Below are positions 26,367 to 35,073 of a DNA stretch of 64,000 bases, piece by piece. The notes beneath the pieces were generated by a model, which had not been told where the DNA came from, ran no database searches, and saw only the letters and a list, made by a program, of their open reading frames with translations. Origin of the DNA: CALKXV01 sp964632495. GTDB lineage: Bacteria > Pseudomonadota > Alphaproteobacteria > Rhodobacterales > Rhodobacteraceae. Numbering within the stretch: the first letter of the stretch is position 1; the number at the start of each line of letters is the position of its first letter. The stretch lies in the NCBI GenBank assembly GCA_964632495.1, contig CAZWDS010000008.1, positions 7,471-71,470 of the forward strand. Reading direction: 5' to 3'. The position numbers were made by a program, and so were the translations under genes.

Positions 26367-27482
26367 ATGTCCGAACAAACCAAAAAAGGGCCAAACCGCC
26401 GCGCGTTCATGGGAGGCGCGGTCGCCGGGTTGGCAGGGTTTCAGATCACGATGCCGGGTGCGGCTTTCGCACAAGGGTATCCTGAACGCCCGATCAACAT
26501 CGTGGTCATGTATTCCGCAGGTGGCGGCACAGATACGATCATGCGCAAGCTGGCCGAAGAAATGGCCGCTGCAAAAGGTTGGACAATCAATGTCCTGAAC
26601 AAGCCGGGCGCCGTTGGTGGCGTTGCGACCCAGTTCGTGGGTGCGGCCCCGTCTGATGGCTATACTGTGCTGGGCGGTGCGAACTATAACCGCTTTGTTC
26701 GCGTCATGGGACATGCCGACTTTACACCGTGGAAAGACTGGTTGCCCTTCAAAGCAGGTGCCGCGTCTGCGTCTTGGTCGGTGCGCAAAGACAGCCCGTT
26801 CCAGACGATTGATGATGTGATTGCGGCCGCAAAGGCGGACCCGGGTTCGGTTTCGATTTCCACGTCGGGCACCGGTGGTGTCTGGCACGAGCTGGCGCTG
26901 ATCATCGCCAATGCGGCGGGAATCGAACTGAAATACGTGCCCTACAAAGGCGGCAAGCCTGCGACGCTGGCTGGCTTGCAAGGCGAAACGGATATCGCCG
27001 GTGGTGGCCTGCACGAACATATCGACCTGATCCGTTCGGGCGAATTGCGCAACCTTCTGCAAACATCCGGCAACGACATCACGCTGGATGATGGCACGGT
27101 GCTGCCCACACTGGGTACGGTCATTCCGACGGCGGCTGGCCTGCCCGTTGGCGCGACCTACAACTTCATGGTCAAGCGCGACCTGCCGCCAGAAGTGCTT
27201 CAGGAAATCGCGGACGCCTTTGTCGCGGCTGCAAATTCCGACGGGTTCCAAGAGCTTCTGTCGTCCAAGTTCTTCATTTCCGATGTGAAAATCGGCGAAG
27301 AAGCAGACCGCGAAGGCGCGTTGATGGAGGCGATCACCGCCGAGACTTTCAACAAGTTCTCGGATCAGATCGGAGCCGAAGTGAAAACGGCGGCCGAACT
27401 GGGCCTTCCAGCACCGGCAGACTTCGACGGATGGTGGCCGCCTGAGGGCTATGTCGCACCTCCGATCAGTTCTGGTTCGTGA
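26367..27482 (+). CDS. TTT-family (TctC/Bug) binding protein with Tat-type signal
   Basis: This 371-residue binding protein of a second tripartite tricarboxylate transporter begins with a twin-arginine signal (NRRAFMGGAVAGLAG, residues about 11-25; cleavage after AAFA). Then comes YPERPINIVVMYSAGGGTD, the Bug-family opening. Tat export implies folding before export, which is unusual for this family, where Sec signals dominate; the 11-kb paralogue has a Sec signal. A GGGAGGAAAATA ribosome site precedes it. TctB and TctA follow after a hairpin. Confidence 0.9.
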   Translation: MSEQTKKGPNRRAFMGGAVAGLAGFQITMPGAAFAQGYPERPINIVVMYSAGGGTDTIMRKLAEEMAAAKGWTINVLNKPGAVGGVATQFVGAAPSDGYTVLGGANYNRFVRVMGHADFTPWKDWLPFKAGAASASWSVRKDSPFQTIDDVIAAAKADPGSVSISTSGTGGVWHELALIIANAAGIELKYVPYKGGKPATLAGLQGETDIAGGGLHEHIDLIRSGELRNLLQTSGNDITLDDGTVLPTLGTVIPTAAGLPVGATYNFMVKRDLPPEVLQEIADAFVAAANSDGFQELLSSKFFISDVKIGEEADREGALMEAITAETFNKFSDQIGAEVKTAAELGLPAPADFDGWWPPEGYVAPPISSGS

Positions 27483-27489
27483 TAAAACT

Positions 27490-27517
27490 GCCGGAGTGCG
27501 CCTCTGCGCGCTCCGGC
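27490..27517 (+). terminator. Hairpin between TctC and TctB, probable attenuator
   Basis: A 12-bp stem, GCCGGAGTGCGC/GCGCGCTCCGGC with one G-T pair and a CTCT loop, lies in the 50-bp gap. ACATTT follows without a long T run. It probably lowers membrane-subunit expression relative to the binding protein. Confidence 0.6.
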
Positions 27518-27532
27518 ACATTTGGTTAAGCC

Positions 27533-28099
27533 ATGTCAAACCTCGATAAACCCGAGGTCAAGTTTGAGGGTGAAGATGCCAATGCTGGCTTCGCTTCTCC
27601 CGCACTTGACCTGATTGCCTCCGGCGTATTGATCGCGCTTGCCATCGCCATGATGGTGGCCTCATGGCGCTTGCCCATGCCGGGCGAGATACATACCGCC
27701 CCCGGTCTCTTACCATTTATCGTCGCGGCGACTTTGCTTTTGATGGCTTTGGGCCTTGGCGCTTCGGCCTTAGCGCGGCGTCGCTCCGGCACCAATATGC
27801 CCGCCTTTGCAGATCGCGATATCTCGACCGATCTCAGGTCTTTGTTGCTGGCTGGTACTGTCGCGCTTTACATCGCTGTCCTTCAATGGATGGCCTTTCA
27901 GCAAAACTTCAGCGTCTTCGGAAAAACGATACGTCTATCTGCCTTTGAACCTGCGACGATCATGACGCTGATCTCGATCATCCACCTTAGCTGGCGCGGC
28001 CCCATCTGGATCACCGTCGCTATCTCGGTCACATGGACCGTCATCTTGTCACTCGTCTTCCAACTGGTGTTCCGCATCCCACTGCCGGGGAGCTTTTAA
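27533..28099 (+). CDS. TTT-family small membrane subunit (TctB)
   Basis: This 188-residue protein has a cytosolic N-terminal tail and four to five hydrophobic segments (LIASGVLIALAIAMMVASW, LLPFIVAATLLLMALGLGA, LLLAGTVALYIAVLQWMAF, ITVAISVTWTVILSLVFQL). It is the small membrane component of the TTT system with the genes on each side. Its TAA stop is immediately followed by the TctA ATG. Confidence 0.85.
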   Translation: MSNLDKPEVKFEGEDANAGFASPALDLIASGVLIALAIAMMVASWRLPMPGEIHTAPGLLPFIVAATLLLMALGLGASALARRRSGTNMPAFADRDISTDLRSLLLAGTVALYIAVLQWMAFQQNFSVFGKTIRLSAFEPATIMTLISIIHLSWRGPIWITVAISVTWTVILSLVFQLVFRIPLPGSF

Positions 28100-29590
28100 A
28101 TGATCGACGGTCTTCTTTTGGCGCTTTCACCGGCGCTGTTGTTGATGACGCTGGCGGGCGTCAGCCTTGGGATCGTCTGGGGAGCGCTTCCCGGTCTATC
28201 AACGACAATGGCCATGGGCCTGTTGATCGGATTGTCCGCAGGTATGAGTCAGGACGTGGCGATTTCCTTCATGCTGGGCGTCTATACCGGCAGCGTTTTC
28301 GGTGGCGCCATTTCAGCCGTTCTGATCAACATCCCCGGCACGCCCGACGCGGTGCCCACCATGATCGAAGGGCATCAACTGGCGCAAAAGGGCGAAGGCG
28401 GGCAAGCGCTTGGTATGGCGATTGCCTCATCCTTTATCGGCGGCGGAATCGGGATCATCCTTTTGGTAATGTTCATTCCCCTCATCCTGACCTTCGCGCT
28501 GAACTTCAAATCGTGGGAGATGTTCTGGCTGGCCGTGATCGGGATCATGGTGGCAGGCACGATGGCGGCAGGTTCCATGCCCCTGAAAGGCTGGATCGCC
28601 GGGTGGCTGGGGATGCTTGTGGCCTTCGTCGGGCTTGATTCCATCCACGCGGTGCCGCGCTTCACCTTCGGCACCTTCGCCTTGTTCGACGGCATTTCCT
28701 ATGTGGCGGTGCTGATCGGCTTGTTTGGATTGGCCGAAATTCTGCGCACCCTGCCCGCGAAAGATATGCCCACGATCCCATCGAAAGTGGGCCGGGTCTT
28801 TCCACAACTGAAACTGCTGGCCAAGTACTCTCCGGCGGCGGCCAGATCCGGCATCCTAGGCACCTTCATCGGTGCCATCCCCGGCGCAGGCGCCAACGTC
28901 GCGTCGTTCCTTGCCTATGACATTGGTCGTCGACGTGCCTCACCGGAAGAGCGCGAAAAATGGGGCAAAGGCAGTTACCAAGCGCTGGTCTGCGCCGAAA
29001 CGGCGAACAACGCCAATATCGGCGGGTCCATGTTGCCGACGCTGGCCCTTGGCATTCCGGGCAACGCGGCGGCGGCGGCTTTGCTGGCAGCGCTTACCCT
29101 CAAGAACGTCGTCGTCGGCCCCACCATCGAAATCGACCACCCGGGCCTGATCTACTTCATCTATGCTGCTTTGTTCATCGCAAATATCATGATGTACATG
29201 GCCGCCTTCGCGCTGATCGGGCCTTGCGTCAAACTGTTCAGCCTGCCGCGCGGCATCCTGATGCCCTTGATCCTACCGGTCTGCGTGATCGGCGCCTATG
29301 CCGTAAAACTCTCGATCTTCGATGTCTGGATTATGTTTGTGGCAGGCGTGGTCGGCTGGCTGTTCGCAGTCTTCAAGTTCCCCGTGGCCCCCGTCGTTCT
29401 GGGCGTGATCCTGGCCCCCCTCGCAGACGAGAACTTCCGCCGGTCGCTATTGATCTTCGAAGACAAGTCGCTGGGCTTCATCCTATCGCAATGGATCGGC
29501 ACATTCCTAATGCTGGCCGTGTTGTTCGTGGTTGTCGAAGGCGCACTTCGGGTCACGCGCAGTGCCCGCAGACCCAAAGAAGGATATTAA
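28100..29590 (+). CDS. TTT-family large membrane subunit (TctA)
   Basis: This 496-residue protein has about 12 hydrophobic segments. TctA signatures are GALPGLSTTMAMGLLIGLSAG, GAISAVLINIPGTPDAVPTMIEGHQLAQKG (in part) and GAIPGAGANVASFLAYDIGRR. It is the permease of the second complete TTT system, of normal length, directly adjoining TctB. The following Gfo-Idh gene starts one base after its stop codon, so transport and the first oxidation step may be co-regulated. Confidence 0.92.
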   Translation: MIDGLLLALSPALLLMTLAGVSLGIVWGALPGLSTTMAMGLLIGLSAGMSQDVAISFMLGVYTGSVFGGAISAVLINIPGTPDAVPTMIEGHQLAQKGEGGQALGMAIASSFIGGGIGIILLVMFIPLILTFALNFKSWEMFWLAVIGIMVAGTMAAGSMPLKGWIAGWLGMLVAFVGLDSIHAVPRFTFGTFALFDGISYVAVLIGLFGLAEILRTLPAKDMPTIPSKVGRVFPQLKLLAKYSPAAARSGILGTFIGAIPGAGANVASFLAYDIGRRRASPEEREKWGKGSYQALVCAETANNANIGGSMLPTLALGIPGNAAAAALLAALTLKNVVVGPTIEIDHPGLIYFIYAALFIANIMMYMAAFALIGPCVKLFSLPRGILMPLILPVCVIGAYAVKLSIFDVWIMFVAGVVGWLFAVFKFPVAPVVLGVILAPLADENFRRSLLIFEDKSLGFILSQWIGTFLMLAVLFVVVEGALRVTRSARRPKEGY

Positions 29591-29591
29591 A

Positions 29592-30716
29592 ATGCAGGAA
29601 CGTAAGGAAATCGGCCTTGCCATCATTGGTTGCGGCACCATTGGGCGCATCCGGGCCGAGTTGGCGCGTGCCTATCCGGGCATTGGCTGGATCGGGCTGT
29701 GTGATCTGAAATCCGACATCGGCCAAAAACTGGCGGATGACATTCAGGCGGATTTCTTCACCAACGATTACCGCGAGTTGCTGAACCGCCCCGAAGTCAC
29801 CGCGACAATCGTCGCGACGGACGAAAACTTTCACTTTGATCCCACGATGCTGGCTGTCGAAAACGGACATTCGCTCTTTATCGAAAAACCCTTGGCAACG
29901 GATGCAAGGCAATCGGCGCAAATCAATTCCGCCATTTCTGACGCCGGGATTGATGCCGTTGTGGGGTATACCAACCGCTTCCGCCGTCGGTTCCTTGCAG
30001 TGAAAGAACGGCTTATCACCGGGCAAATCGGCGACGTCCACACCGTGGTCACCCGCGCCTTCATGAACAAGATGGTGCCGATTGCCACGGTTCAGCGCAC
30101 ACAGGATCGGGCGACTTTGACGCCCATGGTCGTGTCGGGCACGCATTCTCTGGACATGTCGCTTTGGTTGATGGAAGGGAAGAACCCCGTCAGCGTCTAT
30201 GCCCAATCCACCGACAAAGTGCTGGGCGAGTGGGGCACCAAGGATTCGACCCTCGGCATCTTTACTATGGACGATGGTACAGTGTTTTCCATGAACATCT
30301 CATGGGGCCTGCCCGAGGTTTGGCCGGGTGCAGTCTACGGCATCGAGATCGGCATCGTCGGCAGCGAGGGCGTGATCGACATCGAAGACACGCACCGAGA
30401 TCTGGTCATGGCGACGAACGTGGCGCAAGGGGCTGGCTATGCGCCCGAAGGCTATACCGCGCCCCCCCGTCACGTCGAGTTCCTCACCAGCTACCCCCCC
30501 GGCGACTTACACGACGGCCAGTTGTGGGGACCGATGCGGGAAGAAACCAACGCTTGGTATCAACGGCTTTATACTGGGGCTAGCACGCCGCACGCGACGG
30601 CGGCGGATGGGCATCGCAACCTCTTGATGACGATGGCGATGGACCTGTCCGCCAAACGCGGCGTGCCTGTTCCCCTGCCCCCTGATCCGGGCGAACTGAT
30701 GGATGAACTGACATGA
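29592..30716 (+). CDS. Gfo/Idh/MocA-family oxidoreductase
   Basis: This 374-residue protein has the Rossmann motif LAIIGCGTIGRIRAEL, the FIEKPLA signature near 95, and GYTNRFRRRF and SGTHSLDMSLWLMEG in the substrate domain, including the conserved His-Asp type residues. The ATG at 29592 with AAGGA upstream is preferred over an in-frame start inside TctA. The gene overlaps the DctP-like gene by ATGA. It probably oxidises or reduces the compound imported by the TTT system; the compound is unknown. Confidence 0.88.
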   Translation: MQERKEIGLAIIGCGTIGRIRAELARAYPGIGWIGLCDLKSDIGQKLADDIQADFFTNDYRELLNRPEVTATIVATDENFHFDPTMLAVENGHSLFIEKPLATDARQSAQINSAISDAGIDAVVGYTNRFRRRFLAVKERLITGQIGDVHTVVTRAFMNKMVPIATVQRTQDRATLTPMVVSGTHSLDMSLWLMEGKNPVSVYAQSTDKVLGEWGTKDSTLGIFTMDDGTVFSMNISWGLPEVWPGAVYGIEIGIVGSEGVIDIEDTHRDLVMATNVAQGAGYAPEGYTAPPRHVEFLTSYPPGDLHDGQLWGPMREETNAWYQRLYTGASTPHATAADGHRNLLMTMAMDLSAKRGVPVPLPPDPGELMDELT

Positions 30717-31639
30717 GCGTTTTAAAATTTGGCGGCTATCAAGGCGAAAACTCTGTCCACACCCGCGGCGGACGTGTGCTGGCAGAAACGCTGGCCGAGG
30801 AAACCGGCGGGGCTTTGACGCTCGACTTCGACGAAAGCATTGTGTCGCGCGGGCAAAAGGCGGCAGACCTTTTGACGATGACGGAAAGTGGCGAGTTGGA
30901 CGGCTGTTATTTTTCGTCCAGCTACCTTGCCAAAAGGGTGCCCGAGCTTGGGCTGTTCGATCAACACTTCGTCGTCCCGGACCGTCGCCGCGCCTACGCG
31001 CTTTTGGACGGTGCATTAGGGGGGCGTTTGCGGGGCGAAGTGGCAAAGGCAACTGGATACGAAGTTCTGGGTTATTGGGACAATGGTCTGCGCCACATCA
31101 CCAGCGCCGTGCCTATCAAATCGATCGCGGATTGTGACGGGCTGAAGTTGCGCACGCTGGCCAATGACGACCATCAACGCGTCTTCCGCGCGCTTGGTTT
31201 TGATCCACAAAGCATCGACGTGCGCGACCTTCCCGATGCGGTGCGCAGTCGCCAAGTGGATGCTCAGGAAAACCCGCTGACCAATACTCTGAACTTCGGC
31301 ATCCACGACACGCACCGCCATATCCTTCTGACCCGGCACCTGCTGGGCGTCGCGCTGGTCTTGTTCAACGCCGAGCGACTGGCGGGCTTGAGCACGGGCG
31401 AACGCGCCGGCCTTCAACGTGCTGTCGACCGGGCCACAGAGGCGCAGCGGCGTTTCGCCGAGGATGATGACGATATCTGCAGCGCCAAGCTCCGCGCAGC
31501 AGGCGTCGAGATTACAGACCTCAGCGACACCGAACGCGCCGCCTTCCGCGAAGCGACCCGCGCCGAAGTCGACGTCACACGGGCGAACTTCTCGCCTGAA
31601 TTGTGCGCTCTATTCGACAAAGAACTAAGCGCGGCCTGA
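30713..31639 (+). CDS. DctP-fold (TRAP binding protein-like) protein without signal peptide
   Basis: This 308-residue protein is homologous along its length to DctP receptors: LRHITSAVPIKSIADCDGLKLRT contains the carboxylate-binding Arg region, and VDAQENPLTN is the typical C-terminal lobe motif. Unlike exported receptors it begins directly with the first beta strand (VLKFGGYQGENSVH) and has no signal peptide or lipobox. The start overlaps the Gfo-Idh stop as ATGA, leaving no room for a longer N-terminus in this frame. No DctQ/DctM gene is nearby. It is thus expected in the cytoplasm, as a ligand buffer, chaperone or enzyme; the role is unknown. Confidence 0.78.
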   Translation: MSVLKFGGYQGENSVHTRGGRVLAETLAEETGGALTLDFDESIVSRGQKAADLLTMTESGELDGCYFSSSYLAKRVPELGLFDQHFVVPDRRRAYALLDGALGGRLRGEVAKATGYEVLGYWDNGLRHITSAVPIKSIADCDGLKLRTLANDDHQRVFRALGFDPQSIDVRDLPDAVRSRQVDAQENPLTNTLNFGIHDTHRHILLTRHLLGVALVLFNAERLAGLSTGERAGLQRAVDRATEAQRRFAEDDDDICSAKLRAAGVEITDLSDTERAAFREATRAEVDVTRANFSPELCALFDKELSAA

Positions 31640-31656
31640 CGCGCGAGGAGAAAGAC

Positions 31657-32910
31657 ATGACCCAAGACCTGCCCACCCCCGATTATGCCAACAACATGAA
31701 GTTGCTTGGCTATTCCGATCAAGGCGGTCGCCCTGACGGCGTGCAGATTATGGTCAACAAGGGCCATGCGTTTATCGGGCACATGTTTTCCGACGGGTTC
31801 AGCGTGGTCGATTGCACCGACCCCCGCGCGCCCAAACCCGTCGCATATATCCCTGCCCCGCCCAACACCTGGAACATTCACCTGCAAAGTCACGAAGACC
31901 TTTTGCTGGTGATCAACGCCAAGAACATGTTCGCCTCGGAAGAATTTCAAAACGAGGAAGAATACTACAAAGGTAAGCTTGGCAAGAAGGTCGGCACCGC
32001 TGACAATGCCTCGACCGACCGGAACTGGACGGCAGGGATGGCGGTCTATGACATTTCGAACCCGGCCGACCCAAAGAAGATCGGCTTCATGGATGTCGAA
32101 GGCGGCGGCGTGCACCGGCTTTGGTACACGGGGGGTCGCTGGGCCTATGCCTCGGTTCTGCTGGACGGCTTCACCGATTACATCTTCGTCACCATCGACA
32201 TGGCCGACCCAACCAACCCGAAAGAGGCCGGGCGCTATTGGTTGCCGGGCATGAACCAAGCGGCGGGCGAGGAACTGGGCGAGGATCAGGCCCGCGCCGG
32301 CCTGCACCACGCGATTGTCCACGGCGACACGGCTTACGGCGCGTGGCGCGACGGCGGCTTGGTGATCATGGATGTGACGGACCGCACGAACCCCGAGCTG
32401 ATCGTCCATCGCAACTGGTCCCCGCCGTTCGGCGGCGGCACCCACAATGCGCTCCCCCTGCCCGACCGGAATCTCTTGGTCGTCGCCGACGAAGCCGTGC
32501 TGGACAATTGCGCCGACGGGATCAAACACATCTGGCTGTTCGACATCCGCGAACCGTCAAACCCGGTCAGCATATCCACCGTGCCAATCCCGGATGATGC
32601 GGATTATGTGAACAAGGGCGCTCACTTCGGCCCCCACAACATCCACGAAAACCGTCCCGATGGATTGGTCAGTGATCAGACGATCTTTGCCACCCAGCAA
32701 AACGCCGGGGTACGGGTTTATGACATTTCGAATGAATACCAACCGAAAGAAGTCGCCGCCTTCGTGCCGCCCGAACCGGAAAAGCTGATGGATCGGCGCC
32801 CGAACCGCGCGAAAGTCATCCAATCGACCGACATCTGGGTGTCAAAAGACGGGTTGTGTTATGTCTCGGACTACAACGCGGGGCTCTATATCCTCGAATA
32901 CACCGGCTAA
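31657..32910 (+). CDS. LVIVD beta-propeller repeat protein
   Basis: This 417-residue protein contains at least five LVIVD-type repeats with the pattern VYDISNPxDPKxIG (for example AVYDISNPADPKKIGFMDV, VIMDVTDRTNPELIVHR, WLFDIREPSNPVSI, VRVYDISNEYQPKEV), and several His-rich loops (HNIHEN, GGGTHNALPLPD). The likely fold is a beta-propeller. No signal peptide is visible, so it may be cytoplasmic, unlike many LVIVD proteins. GAGGAG precedes the ATG at 31657. It sits between a DctP-like protein and an exported metallo-hydrolase. It could be an enzyme (propeller lactonase-like) or a binding scaffold; the function is not known. Confidence 0.8.
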   Translation: MTQDLPTPDYANNMKLLGYSDQGGRPDGVQIMVNKGHAFIGHMFSDGFSVVDCTDPRAPKPVAYIPAPPNTWNIHLQSHEDLLLVINAKNMFASEEFQNEEEYYKGKLGKKVGTADNASTDRNWTAGMAVYDISNPADPKKIGFMDVEGGGVHRLWYTGGRWAYASVLLDGFTDYIFVTIDMADPTNPKEAGRYWLPGMNQAAGEELGEDQARAGLHHAIVHGDTAYGAWRDGGLVIMDVTDRTNPELIVHRNWSPPFGGGTHNALPLPDRNLLVVADEAVLDNCADGIKHIWLFDIREPSNPVSISTVPIPDDADYVNKGAHFGPHNIHENRPDGLVSDQTIFATQQNAGVRVYDISNEYQPKEVAAFVPPEPEKLMDRRPNRAKVIQSTDIWVSKDGLCYVSDYNAGLYILEYTG

Positions 32911-32929
32911 TCCAAAACGGAGCGCGAAC

Positions 32930-33982
32930 ATGAAACATGTCCTGACATACATGACGGCAGCAGCGGTTGCCATGTTCGCCCTGCCAGCCGTGGCCGAGCA
33001 ATGCCTTGAAGTGACGTTGACCGGAACCCAAGGCGGACCACCCGTTTTCATGGGCCAAGCCGGATCAGGCACTCTGGTAAGATATGGCGACACCGAAAAC
33101 GGGTGTAGCGATGTGCTTTTGCAATTTGACGCCGGGCGCGGAACGACACAACAATTGTCCAAAGCGCGGGTGCCCGTTGGCCGGTTGCATGCGGTGTTCT
33201 TTACGCACATCCATTCGGATCATTCCGAAGGCTTGATCGACATGGCGCAACTGCGCTGGCACTTTAATTCGGGCGGACCAAAGCTGGATGTGGTGTGTAG
33301 CGAAGATGCGATATCGGGCGCGGGTCACACGATCAGTTGTGAGAATTTCGCAAGCTCAATCGGAGACACGTTGATCGCATCCGGTGAGATGGCGCAACGT
33401 TTGGCAGAGAGCCCGAAACGGCTGCCAGGTGGACCAGCCGACCTGTTGAATACCATGACATTTACGCCCTCCAACACGGCGCAAGTGGTTTGGGAAAAAG
33501 ACGATGTCACCGTTTCGGCCATCCGCTCGACCCATGTGCCAGGTCACGCCTCTTACCGCGTGGATACACCTGCGGGCAGTGTTGTGATCGGCGGCGACGC
33601 AGGCAACGACGCACGCAAACCACCCCGCGCCACGTCGACCTCTGATCAGGTCGAGATACTCAGCAAAGACGCCGATATTCTGGTGCATTCGGTCATTCAC
33701 CCCGTGATGGGCCCAGACGGAAGCTCGGGCTTTCCGCCGCCGATTTACTTTCGTCAAAGCACCGCCACCGATCTTGGCAGCCTGTCTGATCGCGCAGGTG
33801 TCGGTCATTTGATGCTGACCCACCTGATCCCCCCGATGGGAGCGCCGCAGCAAGGCCCATACCCGATCGAAGGCGGCGGCTTGAGCGAAGCGGACTATGT
33901 AGACGCTGTTCGTGACGGTGGCTTTGGCGGCGACATCACCGTCGGCACCGATATGGCAACGCACCGCATCGTTAAAGAGTAG
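32930..33982 (+). CDS. Exported metallo-beta-lactamase-fold hydrolase
   Basis: This 350-residue protein has a Sec signal peptide (AAAVAMFALPAVA, cleavage near residue 22) and an MBL fold with the metal motif THIHSDHSEG (His93, His95, Asp97, His98). Further ligands are probable in STHVPGHASY, GGDAG and MLTHLIPP. The layout resembles ribonuclease Z/arylsulfatase-type MBL proteins, but export to the periplasm argues for a small ester, lactone or phosphodiester substrate. It follows the LVIVD gene by 19 bp with an ACGGAG ribosome site, so it is in the same operon. Confidence 0.85.
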   Translation: MKHVLTYMTAAAVAMFALPAVAEQCLEVTLTGTQGGPPVFMGQAGSGTLVRYGDTENGCSDVLLQFDAGRGTTQQLSKARVPVGRLHAVFFTHIHSDHSEGLIDMAQLRWHFNSGGPKLDVVCSEDAISGAGHTISCENFASSIGDTLIASGEMAQRLAESPKRLPGGPADLLNTMTFTPSNTAQVVWEKDDVTVSAIRSTHVPGHASYRVDTPAGSVVIGGDAGNDARKPPRATSTSDQVEILSKDADILVHSVIHPVMGPDGSSGFPPPIYFRQSTATDLGSLSDRAGVGHLMLTHLIPPMGAPQQGPYPIEGGGLSEADYVDAVRDGGFGGDITVGTDMATHRIVKE

Positions 33983-34070
33983 ACACAAAAAGCGGCGACC
34001 CATCCAAATGTCGCCGCTGCCCCCGTCGCCATGTTGGTTCGGATCACGCATTCAATACGGAGACGCCCCC

Positions 34071-34787
34071 GTGACTCAGCCATCTCCGCATATTCCTACC
34101 GAAGTTTACATTGGCGTGCTGGACCGAACATTCGACGTCCACTGGAATTACCACGCGTTGTTGATGGTCTTGGTCTGGATCGTCTTGGTCCCATTTTGCA
34201 TCACAGTCATGCGGTTTCACAAACCGCCCCCGTCCGAAAAAGGCATTCAGCGCGACGTCAAACTGCGCCACCTGGAATGGTGGTTTTTCAGCGTCCATAA
34301 ATTCGGCCTGATCTTGGCGATGATCTTGGCAATTGTCGGTGGCGGAATTGCTTTGATCGCCAGCGGAGGCCTAAGCGGATTGATCCATTCTTATTTCGGA
34401 GTATTAACGATTCTATTGGGCGCGGGCCAAATCATCTCGTCCCAATTCCGCGGAACACGGGGCGGAAAATACCGCGAAGGCTCAAACCCGGACGATCCTG
34501 CCACATGGCAAGGTGATCAATACAGCCGGACAACCAAGCGCCGGATTTTCGAAGCCGTCCACAAAACCTGTGGCTACTTTACCGTGCTGTTCGCATTCGG
34601 CGCTGTGGGCTCTGGCTTCATGCTATACAACATGCCCGGGCTATTGGCCGCTTTCCTAGGGGTTTCATTCGCCTGGTGCAGCGCCTGGGTGATCTACGCC
34701 TTCAAAGAGCGAAACTACGACGGCTACCGCGTCGCCCATGGCTATGGGATGGAGCATCCGTATAATAAAGAGCGCGAGTTTTTATGA
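34071..34787 (+). CDS. Cytochrome b561-type membrane protein (paralogue 1)
   Basis: This 238-residue membrane protein has about six hydrophobic segments and the four histidines expected to bind two haems: WNYHALLMV, FSVHKFG, GLIHSYFG and EAVHKTCGYF. The start is GTG at 34071 with GGAGA seven bases upstream; an upstream frame overlapping the MBL gene is rejected. The length equals that of its paralogue at 36.0-36.7 kb once that start is also corrected. Family members carry electrons across the membrane, often from ascorbate-like reductants. It may pass electrons to or from the exported enzymes next to it. Confidence 0.85.
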   Translation: MTQPSPHIPTEVYIGVLDRTFDVHWNYHALLMVLVWIVLVPFCITVMRFHKPPPSEKGIQRDVKLRHLEWWFFSVHKFGLILAMILAIVGGGIALIASGGLSGLIHSYFGVLTILLGAGQIISSQFRGTRGGKYREGSNPDDPATWQGDQYSRTTKRRIFEAVHKTCGYFTVLFAFGAVGSGFMLYNMPGLLAAFLGVSFAWCSAWVIYAFKERNYDGYRVAHGYGMEHPYNKEREFL

Positions 34788-35073
34788 GCATTGGAAGGGA
34801 CGGCGGCTATGCGGACGACGCGGTCGTAACACGAGCCGCGCTAAGCATGGCCATCGACAGGCGATCACAACGACCGAACGGGTGCGCTTTATGGCAGCCA
34901 AGTACATCTTCCAACTGAGGTGAGCGAGGGGTTACAAAAAGCCTGGCCGCGGGACGGCCATGCTTTGCGCGGCGGCTTCGCCTTCGTTCCGCGCCGGACA
35001 GCGCGTCGCAACCCATGTGTTGCGGCGATCCGTTGAAACCGCCGGACAAACCGGACTATCGCCCCCAAACCAC
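34788..35073. other. Gene-free stretch between convergent operons, candidate intergenic repeat
   Basis: No convincing gene is seen in 286 bp; short open frames in both directions lack ribosome sites. The stretch includes a minus-strand terminator hairpin at 34936-34966 and a GC-rich part (34970-35050) with a composition unlike the flanking genes. It may be a dispersed intergenic repeat of the genome, but only one copy is in the window. Confidence 0.4.
34936..34966 (-). terminator. Terminator for the hydroxyacid dehydrogenase operon
   Basis: The stem TGGCCG/CGGCCA, extended by AAAGC/GCTTT with one mismatch, encloses the loop CGGGA. It is followed on the minus strand by TTTTT. It lies about 107 bp past the stop at 35074. 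Confidence 0.65.

Noticed and set aside
27521..27532. TTGGTTAAGCCA as a fourth GntR operator
   Set aside because: Only one half matches the palindrome and it lies between TctC and TctB inside an operon.
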